DNA from: Candidatus Poseidoniaceae archaeon
GTDB lineage: Archaea; Thermoplasmatota; Poseidoniia; Poseidoniales; Poseidoniaceae
Length of the DNA: 64,000 nt
Assembly: GCA_949372875.1 (NCBI GenBank)
Contig: CASIAW010000008.1
Span: 1 to 64,000, forward strand
Direction of reading: 5' to 3'
Shown here: positions 7,403 through 16,024 of the stretch, in pieces
How the letters are laid out: every line of letters starts with the position of its first letter
Numbering within the stretch: the stretch's first letter is position 1
Translations under genes and position numbers: made by a program
The notes under the pieces: model-generated
The model's input: the letters and a program-made list of their open reading frames with translations, nothing else
Database searches by the model: none
What the model was told of the DNA's origin: nothing

Positions 7403-9787
7403 ATGACGAGGCATTCGCCCACGAGCATCTGTACGGTCTGTGACCATCAATCTTCAGTCAGCCCATGCCGTCTTTGTGCATCATTGATTGTGAACAAAAA
7501 GTCTTCGAAATGGGCGTATCAATATCCGCCTTCAACGCTTGAACAATCACTCAAACTCATCGGAGGGCCTAATCAAACCGCTCAACAGCGTTGGCGCAAC
7601 CTTGGAAAAAACATCTCGGAAATGGCGGATGTTCAATGGGCAAGATTATCCGACCCAAAACTGGATCCAGTTCTTTCATCGCCTTGTAGTACAGAAGAAT
7701 TGAAACAAATCATTCAACGAATCTCCGATGGTGTTCGATTGAATACTTTACAGCGGCTTCATCTTCTTGGAGGATTTCTTCTTCATGACGGCGTCCAGAT
7801 CTCCTTCATGGGCAGACGTCTCTTAGTTAATGGACGAACCATGCCTTCGGAAGTCCCTCTCGTTTCACTTCTCAATGTCCTTGCTTCGAAAACTCTTCGA
7901 GCAGGGTGGGATTTGACGAAATTATTCGTTACGTTTGGCTCTTTGAATATCACCAATATCGCTACGATTGACCGAAGAAACGCCCCCCGGCACCTCCGGC
8001 GACGCGGCATACGAAATTCAATACAGAAACCCGGTGCGTCAGCACTGTTCACCTGGATTCAATGGATGGCTGAAGAACACCTTACTCCTCCTGAGAATTA
8101 CTCTCTCAATCCCGTTGGAGTATGGGCGAGTGACATACGGCAACGCCTTGGAACACTGGATTTGTTGAAATTTGAAGAATCCATCGTCGATGCTTTCAAA
8201 AATCACCCTCAAGGTCTTGAAGGATTAAGCGGTTATCCTTGGCTTGAGCGATGGAACGGCTACAGGCAATCCTCCCAATACGGAGTGCAGCGAACCTGGC
8301 CGTTTGTCATCGTTGGCGATAAACTCAAGTTTCTTGTCCGTACAAAAAATAACGCCTCAAGAAAAACGAGTGTCCCCGATGACCCTTCAATATGGGCTTT
8401 TTTCCTTGCAAGTGCTCTTTCTCCAGTAACATCAAACGCCGGAGAACTTCTCTATGCACTGCAAGTAAACTGGACATGTCAAGAAGCAAAACGGCAAGAA
8501 GTCTCAGCACCGCTTCGCCGATCTATTCAGTTTTTGAGAGAGGTCATTGATGGAAATTCAGACCGCGTGTTCATTCACGAAGAACACATTTTGGTCATTG
8601 GTCGCGTTGGGCATTTTTACGATGTACGTATTGGCCGAGGCGCTCATAATGCTCCTTTCGTCATTGAATCAATAGAATCTCTCGAGTCTCGACGGACCCG
8701 TCCCATTTGCATTTACGATGGTCCATTCCATTCTACAGTTCCACTTGGAGACACGCTTGTCTCGGTCATCTTGGCACTTCTCGACGACATTAACACTTCA
8801 GCCCAGATTGACAGTTTACGGAATCACATTTCATTAGCGTCGCCTTTGGGATTCCCTCCAAAAGTGTCTGAGAAACATCTCCGATTCTTCAATCAAAACG
8901 ACCTTGAATTATTGAGAGACATTGTTTCAGATAACCATTCACTTGAAGGAAGTCAAGTTTCTTGGTTGCCGAGGAGTAAATCACATCCCCACTATGGAGA
9001 ACCGGAACGGCGAGGCAATCGAAATATGATGCACTTGTTTCGTAGGAACCTTGCTCAAAACCGGCGTATGCAGCACCATAATCCGGATGAAGATATGTTG
9101 AGGCAAACCTTCCGTACCGAGATGTTGGTTGAACACGCTCTCGCAGCGAATTCAGCTCTCCCTCACCCTCAATTCATTGAACTCTGGCATAAATCGTTTG
9201 AAGAAGTTCCGGTAGGGGCTCAAGGAGAACCACTTCCCAACCTCTATCACCAATTTCGCGGCAGGAACGACTGGATGTTCATTCGTAATTTTGGTCGTGA
9301 TCAAAACGACCATCCAATCGGAGATTTACGCAATGGAGAGCGAAGATATTGCGAGGTGTTTCCACGAATATGGGAGGCGCTCATGCGTCATCCAATTGGA
9401 GCGACTTTCAGAATGGGAGTGCTTGATGGCGGCACACTTAGCTTCGAAAACTGCCATCTAGCAGTTACTATTCGAACAGCGCAAGAGCGGAGAATCATAC
9501 GTCGATTTTCCGCTTTATTGGGCTATGAGGAACACGGTCGCCGAGAGAACAACATTGAATTCATTCGAAGAGACCACCCCCGCAATCAGGCTCGAAGAGA
9601 CCTCACATTATTGCTCAATCGTGCTCAAGGGACGCTCGGAGCGCGTGGTGCTCCACCATGGTGGTGGCATTATGCTGAGGTTTTACAAGCGCCTATTCAA
9701 GGGCCACCATATGAATTCCGATGGGAATTAGAACAGGATTTGAGAGACCAAAACCACCGGAATGGGCCGGATGATTACGTGGCTTGA
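7403..9787 (+). CDS. Unrecognised 794-residue protein with N-terminal zinc knuckle
   Basis: I do not recognise this protein. The frame is open further upstream inside ltaE, but ATG 7403 (31 bases after the ltaE stop) is the sensible start. It opens with C-T-V-C and C-R-L-C separated by eight residues, a good four-cysteine zinc site. The rest is soluble, rich in Arg, His and Trp, without signal peptide or membrane helix. Residues about 390-480 hold a compact alpha/beta-looking stretch (I-L-V-I-G-R-V-G-H-F-Y-D-V-R-I-G-R-G). A strongly basic segment E-P-E-R-R-G-N-R-N-M-M-H-L-F-R-R-N-L follows near 530, and the C-terminal part contains several W-x-x-F/H groups and P-P-W-W-W-H-Y. The zinc knuckle and basic patches suggest nucleic-acid contact, which is only an inference. 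Confidence 0.75.
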   Translation: MTRHSPTSICTVCDHQSSVSPCRLCASLIVNKKSSKWAYQYPPSTLEQSLKLIGGPNQTAQQRWRNLGKNISEMADVQWARLSDPKLDPVLSSPCSTEELKQIIQRISDGVRLNTLQRLHLLGGFLLHDGVQISFMGRRLLVNGRTMPSEVPLVSLLNVLASKTLRAGWDLTKLFVTFGSLNITNIATIDRRNAPRHLRRRGIRNSIQKPGASALFTWIQWMAEEHLTPPENYSLNPVGVWASDIRQRLGTLDLLKFEESIVDAFKNHPQGLEGLSGYPWLERWNGYRQSSQYGVQRTWPFVIVGDKLKFLVRTKNNASRKTSVPDDPSIWAFFLASALSPVTSNAGELLYALQVNWTCQEAKRQEVSAPLRRSIQFLREVIDGNSDRVFIHEEHILVIGRVGHFYDVRIGRGAHNAPFVIESIESLESRRTRPICIYDGPFHSTVPLGDTLVSVILALLDDINTSAQIDSLRNHISLASPLGFPPKVSEKHLRFFNQNDLELLRDIVSDNHSLEGSQVSWLPRSKSHPHYGEPERRGNRNMMHLFRRNLAQNRRMQHHNPDEDMLRQTFRTEMLVEHALAANSALPHPQFIELWHKSFEEVPVGAQGEPLPNLYHQFRGRNDWMFIRNFGRDQNDHPIGDLRNGERRYCEVFPRIWEALMRHPIGATFRMGVLDGGTLSFENCHLAVTIRTAQERRIIRRFSALLGYEEHGRRENNIEFIRRDHPRNQARRDLTLLLNRAQGTLGARGAPPWWWHYAEVLQAPIQGPPYEFRWELEQDLRDQNHRNGPDDYVA

Positions 9788-9789
9788 CA

Positions 9790-10737
9790 TCACTCTCTGC
9801 GAATCAATGCAGCACCAAGAACAACACACAGGCTGGCAAGGAGTGATGCAGCAGGCACTCGCTCCTCTTCAGGACTGGTTGTATCTGTAGGAGGGCTTAC
9901 TGGCTCGGGCTCTTCAGCAGGCATATTGAATTGATAGATGAGGTGAACAGACAGATCGTTTTCGTCATAAGCAGCAGGGAGTGTGATTTCGGAACTGCCT
10001 GAGCCAACGATTGCGTCTGAATGAAGTTCAATTTCACCCAGTTCAACAATGCCTCGGACCACATGAGGATAATCCCCAAGGCCATTTGTCCCTTCTCCGA
10101 AGTATGCAGAATACTCAACAATCCAGGCATAAGCAGAGAGCGTAACTCCTGTGGTCGTATTAATCGAATGATTCTCCAATTCCAAAGCCCATGATGCTAC
10201 GCCCGTGGTATTACTTGTTGAGTTCCATGAGAACATGGAGGTTCCATTCATGGAGTTACCTGTTCCAAATGTGTTAACAGACTGTGTCATTTCAGTGAAT
10301 TCAGTCTCGAGAGAGTCATAGTCGGTGACACTTCCTACCTTCATCAAAGAACCGTTCATGACCACTACAGGAGGTGCGCTAATACCGTATCTGTCATGGA
10401 AGCGTTGATCGATTTCAATGCTACCAAGCGGGTCTTGAGCTTCGTTAATGGCACGGTGGATGTGATATTGCTGAAGGTTGGTTTCATTTTCGATATTATC
10501 GAGGGCGTGCTCAACATCAACACAATTCGAACACCATGTTGCAGTATAGACTTCAACCACTGGAGGAAGTTCATTGAGGTTTGTTGTGGATGCCTCAGAG
10601 GCATTTACATCAAACGATTGGCCCCCAAAGAGCGCTCCCGTATTCTCGGGAGTAGATGTTGAAGGTGCAGCGACACTTACCGTGGAACTTAACGAAGTTA
10701 AAATTAAAATTCCGATGATGAGATTCGCTTTGCGCAT
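9790..10737 (-). CDS. Secreted, C-terminally anchored thioredoxin-like protein
   Basis: The protein has a signal peptide (L-I-I-G-I-L-I-L-T-S-L-S-S-T-V-S-V-A-A), a thioredoxin fold at about residues 55-155 with active-site W-C-S-N-C (C69 and C72) and the cis-proline loop S-A-P-P-V-V-V-M-N-G, then an Ig-like beta region, a proline/glutamate linker, and a C-terminal hydrophobic helix ending R-R-E. It should act outside the cell, reducing or exchanging disulfides of surface proteins. The C-terminal V-P-A-A-S plus helix plus Arg layout resembles the end of the surface protein at 1-1023. The start overlaps the end of the upstream tfb gene by 34 bases on the same strand. Confidence 0.8.
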   Translation of the reverse strand: MRKANLIIGILILTSLSSTVSVAAPSTSTPENTGALFGGQSFDVNASEASTTNLNELPPVVEVYTATWCSNCVDVEHALDNIENETNLQQYHIHRAINEAQDPLGSIEIDQRFHDRYGISAPPVVVMNGSLMKVGSVTDYDSLETEFTEMTQSVNTFGTGNSMNGTSMFSWNSTSNTTGVASWALELENHSINTTTGVTLSAYAWIVEYSAYFGEGTNGLGDYPHVVRGIVELGEIELHSDAIVGSGSSEITLPAAYDENDLSVHLIYQFNMPAEEPEPVSPPTDTTSPEEERVPAASLLASLCVVLGAALIRRE

Positions 10738-11909
10738 ACTCGACCCAGTCGGAACTTGGCTATCAAACCATTCTGCTCATGCGATTCATCAAGGAGTTCT
10801 CGACAACTGATTGACATGTCAAAAGCCCCGTTGTCGCGGAAAGTACCGGATTCGGACTCCTTCACCAATGCATCGTAGCGAGAACGAATGCCGCTACTGG
10901 TTAATCCAAACACGTCAGCGAGTAAGTCTGCAGCACCGGACTGGAGCCCGAATGTAGTCAGGCTTGCATAAGCGGCAACAGAGACCAACATCCGTTCTTC
11001 GATGTTGATGCTGAGGGCTTCACCAGTCCCTTCCTTGAGTAAGGCAAGGCGTGCTTCAGTTTCGTATAACACATCTTCAAAGTCAGCAGCCTCAAGATGG
11101 TCACCGAGCATATCGAAGACGTGCTCCATTGCTTGCACTACAGCATCCTCGCGGCGGTCGTTGGCGTTCTTGCGAGGTGGCATTGCAGCCCAACCCATTG
11201 TCACACGTGCCTTCCAATGGCTCATGATTCGGATTCGAGCGTTCATGATTTGTTTTGGAGTGATACCAGCTTGCTCCATTGTCGCTCGTCGGTCGAATTT
11301 AGGCATGAGGCCGATCTCACCGGCAAGTTCAACGATAGCAGCAGCAATAATAACGGCGTTTTGCTCGTCTGAACCACCTTTGATACCTTTCTTCTTGCGG
11401 CAAATGGACTGCTTCGGCATCCCCAATCGGGTGTTCATGGAATTATCTTGCTTCTTTCGAACCATCTCTTGCTCGCTAGACAAGGGCTTACAGGACATTT
11501 CAACAATCCATTCGAGGATGTGCAGAGCATGCCGACCGTACAATGTCTCGATGACTGACTTCACACGTCGGGCAAACGGATGAGGGTTTCGAACTGAACT
11601 TCGGTCAATCTTCTCGAGAAGGTAGTACTTACGTCGGTCTTTTACACCCGCAGAACCGAACTTCATCTTTGGCCCAGTGTGGCCCATTGAGCGATTACGG
11701 TCTACGTCATTTCGGACAGGGTGATAGTGTGCGTTTTCACCAAAAAGGATGCCACCGTTATCGTTTGCTGTGATTTCCTGGTCTTTGTGAACGAGGCCAC
11801 AGTCCAAGCACCAAACTTCGCCTTTATCTGGCACTTTCTTCAATTCCTTGCTGCAGCATTCGTCACACTGTGTTAGCTCTTGTTTTTTTGTTATCTTATC
11901 TTCTTGCAT
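10704..11909 (-). CDS. tfb: Divergent transcription initiation factor TFB
   Basis: TFB bridges TBP at the TATA box and RNA polymerase. An N-terminal zinc ribbon is formed by C15/C18 and C34/C37 (C-D-E-C ... W-C-L-D-C-G-L-V). A B-reader-like stretch follows (R-S-M-G-H-T-G-P-K at about 72-80), then two cyclin-like helical repeats. With 401 residues it is about 90 longer than typical TFB, and the cyclin repeats are diverged: the first is interrupted by a very basic segment (S-I-C-R-K-K-K-G-I-K-G-G). It may be an alternative, gene-set-specific TFB rather than the main one. ATG 11909 has GAAAGGAG 9 bases upstream. It is divergent from addB. Confidence 0.8.
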   Translation of the reverse strand: MQEDKITKKQELTQCDECCSKELKKVPDKGEVWCLDCGLVHKDQEITANDNGGILFGENAHYHPVRNDVDRNRSMGHTGPKMKFGSAGVKDRRKYYLLEKIDRSSVRNPHPFARRVKSVIETLYGRHALHILEWIVEMSCKPLSSEQEMVRKKQDNSMNTRLGMPKQSICRKKKGIKGGSDEQNAVIIAAAIVELAGEIGLMPKFDRRATMEQAGITPKQIMNARIRIMSHWKARVTMGWAAMPPRKNANDRREDAVVQAMEHVFDMLGDHLEAADFEDVLYETEARLALLKEGTGEALSINIEERMLVSVAAYASLTTFGLQSGAADLLADVFGLTSSGIRSRYDALVKESESGTFRDNGAFDMSISCRELLDESHEQNGLIAKFRLGRVCAKRISSSEF

Positions 11910-11918
11910 CTTAATTAA

Positions 11919-11926
11919 CTCCTTTC
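11919..11926 (-). promoter_or_regulatory. Shine-Dalgarno site of tfb
   Basis: On the minus strand the sequence GAAAGGAG lies 9 bases before ATG 11909. It fixes the tfb start and shows that this genome uses Shine-Dalgarno initiation for at least some leadered genes. Confidence 0.6.
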
Positions 11927-12040
11927 ATGTTGGTGGTTTGTGGGTGGCAAGTGGCGGCGGATGTGGACTTCTGGCGGATGCCAAATGTATCATTACAGCC
12001 GCTTTTTGCGGCCCAACATATGTATATGGTTGGCCCTATT

Positions 12041-12050
12041 ATTTAAATCC
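12041..12050 (-). promoter_or_regulatory. Candidate TATA box for tfb
   Basis: Read on the minus strand, ATTTAAATAA is preceded by GGTGG and followed by GC-rich sequence. With a start site about 25 bases downstream, the tfb leader would be roughly 105-110 bases, long for an archaeon. Confidence 0.4.
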
Positions 12051-12127
12051 ACCGGTTGTCAAGAGCATTTTTGCTTGAACATGAATGCTTCTTGTTTTGA
12101 CCCCACACCCTACATTCCTTTCGACAG

Positions 12128-12136
12128 TATATAAAG
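12128..12136 (+). promoter_or_regulatory. Candidate TATA box for addB-addA
   Basis: TATATAAAG followed by a purine-rich run (AAAGTAAAGAAAAA) is the best TATA match in this region. A start site near 12160 would leave a leader of about 105 bases before ATG 12266. Confidence 0.45.
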
Positions 12137-12265
12137 AAAGTAAAGAAAAACGCCACAGGGCCACATTTGAGCAGATATTTCGAATGAAACTCGAACTTTA
12201 CCCTAGGAATACACCGAGAGGCTTCAAGAAGAGTCGGCGGCTGTGGTTATGATGAGGCGAGGCAG

Positions 12266-15200
12266 ATGAAGGAGGAAAACGTTGCACGTATCACTCTCGA
12301 GGCGGTCGATGCAGGTGATAATCTTCCTTCTTGGTTCTTCCAAGCCCTTCAAAACGGTTCGGCCGAAAATATCTTGGTGATTCATCCGAACGAAGCCAGT
12401 CGAAATCAAACTTTGCTACGCTTAGCTCAAACCAACACTTCGATTGATACGACACACCATTTAACGACGGTTCGCTTTCTACAATTGTTAACGCTTGATC
12501 TTGAGATGCCGCCACTGCTTGGCGAGGATGCAGGAATGTTTTCTGTCATTCATGCGCACACAAAGGAGGCCGCCGAAAAAGGCGATTTGCCTTTACTTTT
12601 TTCCGCCGTTGAAGGACGTATTTGGTCGCCATATCAAACTGAACGTATACTTTCCTTACATCGGACTTTACATGAATTAAACAATCCATGGTCCTGGGAT
12701 GAAGACCCGGGGGCAAAAGAATTCGATGCACTCCTCTGTCAACTGGAAGATAAATTGGGCGGTACACACCCACATCATGCTTTTCAACGTGTCATCAAAT
12801 CTCTTGATTCGAGAAATGATGACCCCTTCACACTTAATGATGTACGCGGAATTATCGTGCTTGACTCTGCACCTGAATATTCCGAAATCGAACGTAGTTT
12901 CTACGGCGCTCTTTCCCAAAAACGCCCCATTCATCAACTTTGTACTGCAGGTTCGTTTAGACTCGGTTTTCACGGCGCATACTTGTTTGATGCTGAATGG
13001 GAATATGTAACATCTGAAAGTCTTCCTGCATGGGTTCCAATCCATGATGTGTGGACTCCACCGAAAAATATTCACTGGCGCTCAAGGCGAGCAGATGAAA
13101 AAGAAACATCACTTCACAGAATCACGGTTGAGCGGTGCGCTCATTCAATGGATGCTACGATTGAATTGCTGCATTCATATGGCGCCGAGGGCAAAGGTAG
13201 CGTCCTCATCATTGATGGTGCTGCAGATTCGAAACAAGAACAATGGCATTCACGCCTCCAAGAACTTGGCTACCAGTGTGGCATTGAACAAAAGAGCCTT
13301 GAAGAAATCCCGGCAGTTGCCGGTTTAGCACGAGCGATGAAACTTGGGAGTGGCATGGATGCTTGGTCCCTCGACCATCTCCGTGGGATATATGAACATC
13401 ATAGTTTACCGTTGAAGAACGGTGCGATTGAAGAACTCCAGCATCCTTCTGAAGAGTCTTGGAAGCCACGCCCACATTCGGATATTCTCGAAAACATATC
13501 GCGCTCGTTTCACGTACGAGGTGGGCATGGTTCGTTGTTGCGATGGCTTGCTACACTTTCACAAGCAACCCCACAACTTGGAGAAAATATTAATCGTGCA
13601 CGGCAGGCTTTGGAAGAAACTCAGTGGTGGTTGCATTGTGTTGCAGAAATTTGGGCACCACTGTTGGATAAGGAAACGCTTGCTCGCCTCTCTACTAAGC
13701 CACTCGGGTGCTCAACCCAGCAGCCTTTGCCTCTTCCACCCCGGCTACATTCAGGAGTTGAATGGCTTGATTCAATATATCGTCAAATCGACTGGGTCGA
13801 CCTTTCAAGCCGCACCGTACAGCATGATCGCTCCCTTGCAGGATTACAACTCGTAAAAGAATCTCATGATGCGACTCAAGCCTTACTGGAAAAAGCAGGT
13901 TACTCAATCCCCAAATCCGGCCATCAATTCATTGAATATTTCGACCACTTACTCGCGCACACCTCGTTACCACGATCTCGTGCACGAGGAAAAGGCATCC
14001 AAGTTTTGACTCCTGAACAGGCACAAGGGGTTGAGGCAGATTTGATTTTACTCGTAGGATTGGATGTCAACTCTTGGTCTATGAAAACCTCCAAGGTACC
14101 CTGGTTGGATGCACCTGCGCAGATTCATCTCGGACTCTACACCTCTGATATCGCAATTCGGCGAGGGAGGCATTTTTTGCGGCATCTTCTCAATGCTGCA
14201 CATGAAGTCGTCTTCTTTGATACCAGTGCGGAGGAGGGAGGTGGCCCAAGTGCACCGCTCTCTGAATGGTTAACAGAAACCCGAAAGGATGGTTCACTTG
14301 CCTCATTTCAAACGGCGCCATCTTTTCTTTCGGAAGAGGAGCACCAGAAAGGATATCTTCATCGAACCTGGCATTGGACTGCGGATGAACATGATAGAGA
14401 ATTGCTTTGGTTAACTCCTCGTCCTTTTACCATGACAATGGCCGATGGAAAAGCAAGAGGTGAACGTTCGGGTCATCGTGGTAGAGACGAACGTCAACGT
14501 CTCGGACTTGAATTACTCGACGGCGAGAACCCTTCAGGCTTGGTGCTTTCTCCAACCGCTCTAGCAATGGCGCATGAACTGCAGATTCAAACAGACCGAC
14601 ATCTGCGGCAACCAAGGATGAAAGATACACCAAACGGTGAATACTTTTCATGGGACAATCGAATCCATCTATTGAGTGTTGACGGCCTTGCTCTTCAACC
14701 TTCGTCAGCCCAAGTCAAAGTTGGTTCAAGTCAACAAGAGCAATGGCCACATCTTGGGATGAAAGCGAATCAAAATTCCAAGGGTCCTGCAATCGACCCG
14801 CGCCCACTCCCTGCTTTTGACATGGAAAGCTCGATACTGAACTCAACAATTGGTTTTGAATCCGAGGGGATCGAACGTAAAAATTGGTCACAAAGCCGCC
14901 TACAATCTTGGTTGAAATGCCCAAGAATGGCTTGGATGGAGAAGCAATTGAAAGCAGAATCTGAAGACGTGCAAAGTGAAGATGTCGATGCAAGGGCCCG
15001 CGGTACAATGATTCACGATGCTGAGGCAGCAATGCTTGATGCTCATGGAGTTACGACTGCCGCTGATGCAGTGACCAACCCACTCCCCCTTCACAAAGGA
15101 CCAATGAAAACGATTCCAGAGTTATGGGCCAGTGTTCTTTCATACCTCGAAAACGAAGTTCCATGGTTAGCTCGAAACGATGCGGTTGCCGTTCATCGAT

Positions 15201-16024
15201 GCAGAGAAATGCTTGGTATCACGCCAAATCAGTGGCGGGCCCATCTTGAAGGAGAGATCGATTTAGAGCCCAGTGGACGTTTAGGAAGAATGGTTTTAGC
15301 AGATATTGAGTTGACTGAATCTGCGCCTATGGCTTGTGAATGGATGCTTGGTGAAGGCAAGACCCCTCACGTCCAAATCACTGGTGAAGACGATCATGAA
15401 AAGCCGATACAATTCAATCTTTCAGGCAGAGTTGACCGTGTCGATGCGATTTATTTGACTGAAGAAAATGTGAAACAGGCAATCTCAGACGGCGTTCTTT
15501 CCAGTGAACGAAGTTCTAAACCGCTACCGTTTTTGTTTGAGAAAGCACATCCTGCAAACCGACTGGTGGTCATACGTGATTTGAAAACAGTCAATGGCCC
15601 GAAAGCCGATAAGAAAGGCAATCGCCATCGTAGAGGCCTGTTTGATGAAGTACAACTCGGCCTCTATGCACGTGCTTGGGAGCAAAGTCACCCCGGAGAT
15701 CGGGTAGTGGGCGCCGGTGTTACTGAAATCGGTGCATCAACAACGCATTATGTCGAACTTGACACTTCAATTCTCAAATATCTTGAAGGCAGTCAACTGG
15801 GAGAGAGAACCGCATATACTCAGACCCATCATCGAGCATTAGGCAGTGATTTTTCCGAACAAAATGGCTTTCGGGCATGGATTTCTGAACGAGTAAGAAC
15901 AGCTGGAAGGGCAATACATACTGCGCAACTAGGCCATGTAAACGCAACCCCCGGTGAACATTGCACATTCTGTAAAGTCCGGCAAATTTGCCCCTCAGCA
16001 TCCCTTGGAGGTGAACTTCAATGA
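12266..16024 (+). CDS. addB: AddB-like exonuclease subunit with iron-sulfur nuclease domain
   Basis: The protein of 1252 residues has the AddB plan: a degenerate N-terminal helicase-like half and a C-terminal RecB-type PD-(D/E)XK nuclease. There is no Walker A G-K-T/S in the N-terminal part, so it is not expected to be a motor. G-V-E-A-D-L-I-L-L-V-G-L matches the AddB/helicase late motif. The nuclease begins with S-R-L-Q-S-W-L-K-C-P (C885) and has G-R-V-D-R-V-D, I-R-D-L-K-T and Q-L-G-L-Y. It closes with C1233-x2-C1236-x5-C1242, the same cysteine spacing as the 4Fe-4S staple of bacterial AddB. It forms a two-gene unit with addA (ATGA overlap). ATG 12266 overlaps purine-rich AAGGAGG just inside the gene; the true upstream binding site is weak. 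Confidence 0.85.
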   Translation: MKEENVARITLEAVDAGDNLPSWFFQALQNGSAENILVIHPNEASRNQTLLRLAQTNTSIDTTHHLTTVRFLQLLTLDLEMPPLLGEDAGMFSVIHAHTKEAAEKGDLPLLFSAVEGRIWSPYQTERILSLHRTLHELNNPWSWDEDPGAKEFDALLCQLEDKLGGTHPHHAFQRVIKSLDSRNDDPFTLNDVRGIIVLDSAPEYSEIERSFYGALSQKRPIHQLCTAGSFRLGFHGAYLFDAEWEYVTSESLPAWVPIHDVWTPPKNIHWRSRRADEKETSLHRITVERCAHSMDATIELLHSYGAEGKGSVLIIDGAADSKQEQWHSRLQELGYQCGIEQKSLEEIPAVAGLARAMKLGSGMDAWSLDHLRGIYEHHSLPLKNGAIEELQHPSEESWKPRPHSDILENISRSFHVRGGHGSLLRWLATLSQATPQLGENINRARQALEETQWWLHCVAEIWAPLLDKETLARLSTKPLGCSTQQPLPLPPRLHSGVEWLDSIYRQIDWVDLSSRTVQHDRSLAGLQLVKESHDATQALLEKAGYSIPKSGHQFIEYFDHLLAHTSLPRSRARGKGIQVLTPEQAQGVEADLILLVGLDVNSWSMKTSKVPWLDAPAQIHLGLYTSDIAIRRGRHFLRHLLNAAHEVVFFDTSAEEGGGPSAPLSEWLTETRKDGSLASFQTAPSFLSEEEHQKGYLHRTWHWTADEHDRELLWLTPRPFTMTMADGKARGERSGHRGRDERQRLGLELLDGENPSGLVLSPTALAMAHELQIQTDRHLRQPRMKDTPNGEYFSWDNRIHLLSVDGLALQPSSAQVKVGSSQQEQWPHLGMKANQNSKGPAIDPRPLPAFDMESSILNSTIGFESEGIERKNWSQSRLQSWLKCPRMAWMEKQLKAESEDVQSEDVDARARGTMIHDAEAAMLDAHGVTTAADAVTNPLPLHKGPMKTIPELWASVLSYLENEVPWLARNDAVAVHRCREMLGITPNQWRAHLEGEIDLEPSGRLGRMVLADIELTESAPMACEWMLGEGKTPHVQITGEDDHEKPIQFNLSGRVDRVDAIYLTEENVKQAISDGVLSSERSSKPLPFLFEKAHPANRLVVIRDLKTVNGPKADKKGNRHRRGLFDEVQLGLYARAWEQSHPGDRVVGAGVTEIGASTTHYVELDTSILKYLEGSQLGERTAYTQTHHRALGSDFSEQNGFRAWISERVRTAGRAIHTAQLGHVNATPGEHCTFCKVRQICPSASLGGELQ

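Larger units (their letters stand above)
11910..12265. promoter_or_regulatory. 356-base divergent regulatory region between tfb and addB
   Basis: No convincing gene is present; the open frames here lack starts with binding sites and give cysteine-rich low-quality peptides. The half near tfb is GC-rich (GGGTGGCAAGTGGCGGCGG at about 11942-11960). The middle and addB-proximal parts hold two A/T-rich elements that fit archaeal TATA boxes for the two divergent genes. It is one of the longest gene-free stretches in the window. Confidence 0.6.

Noticed and set aside
11002-11583. 193-codon plus-strand frame inside tfb
   Set aside because: It is antisense to a recognisable TFB with zinc ribbon and ribosome site. 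The frame has no start signal and a Ser/Arg-rich composition.
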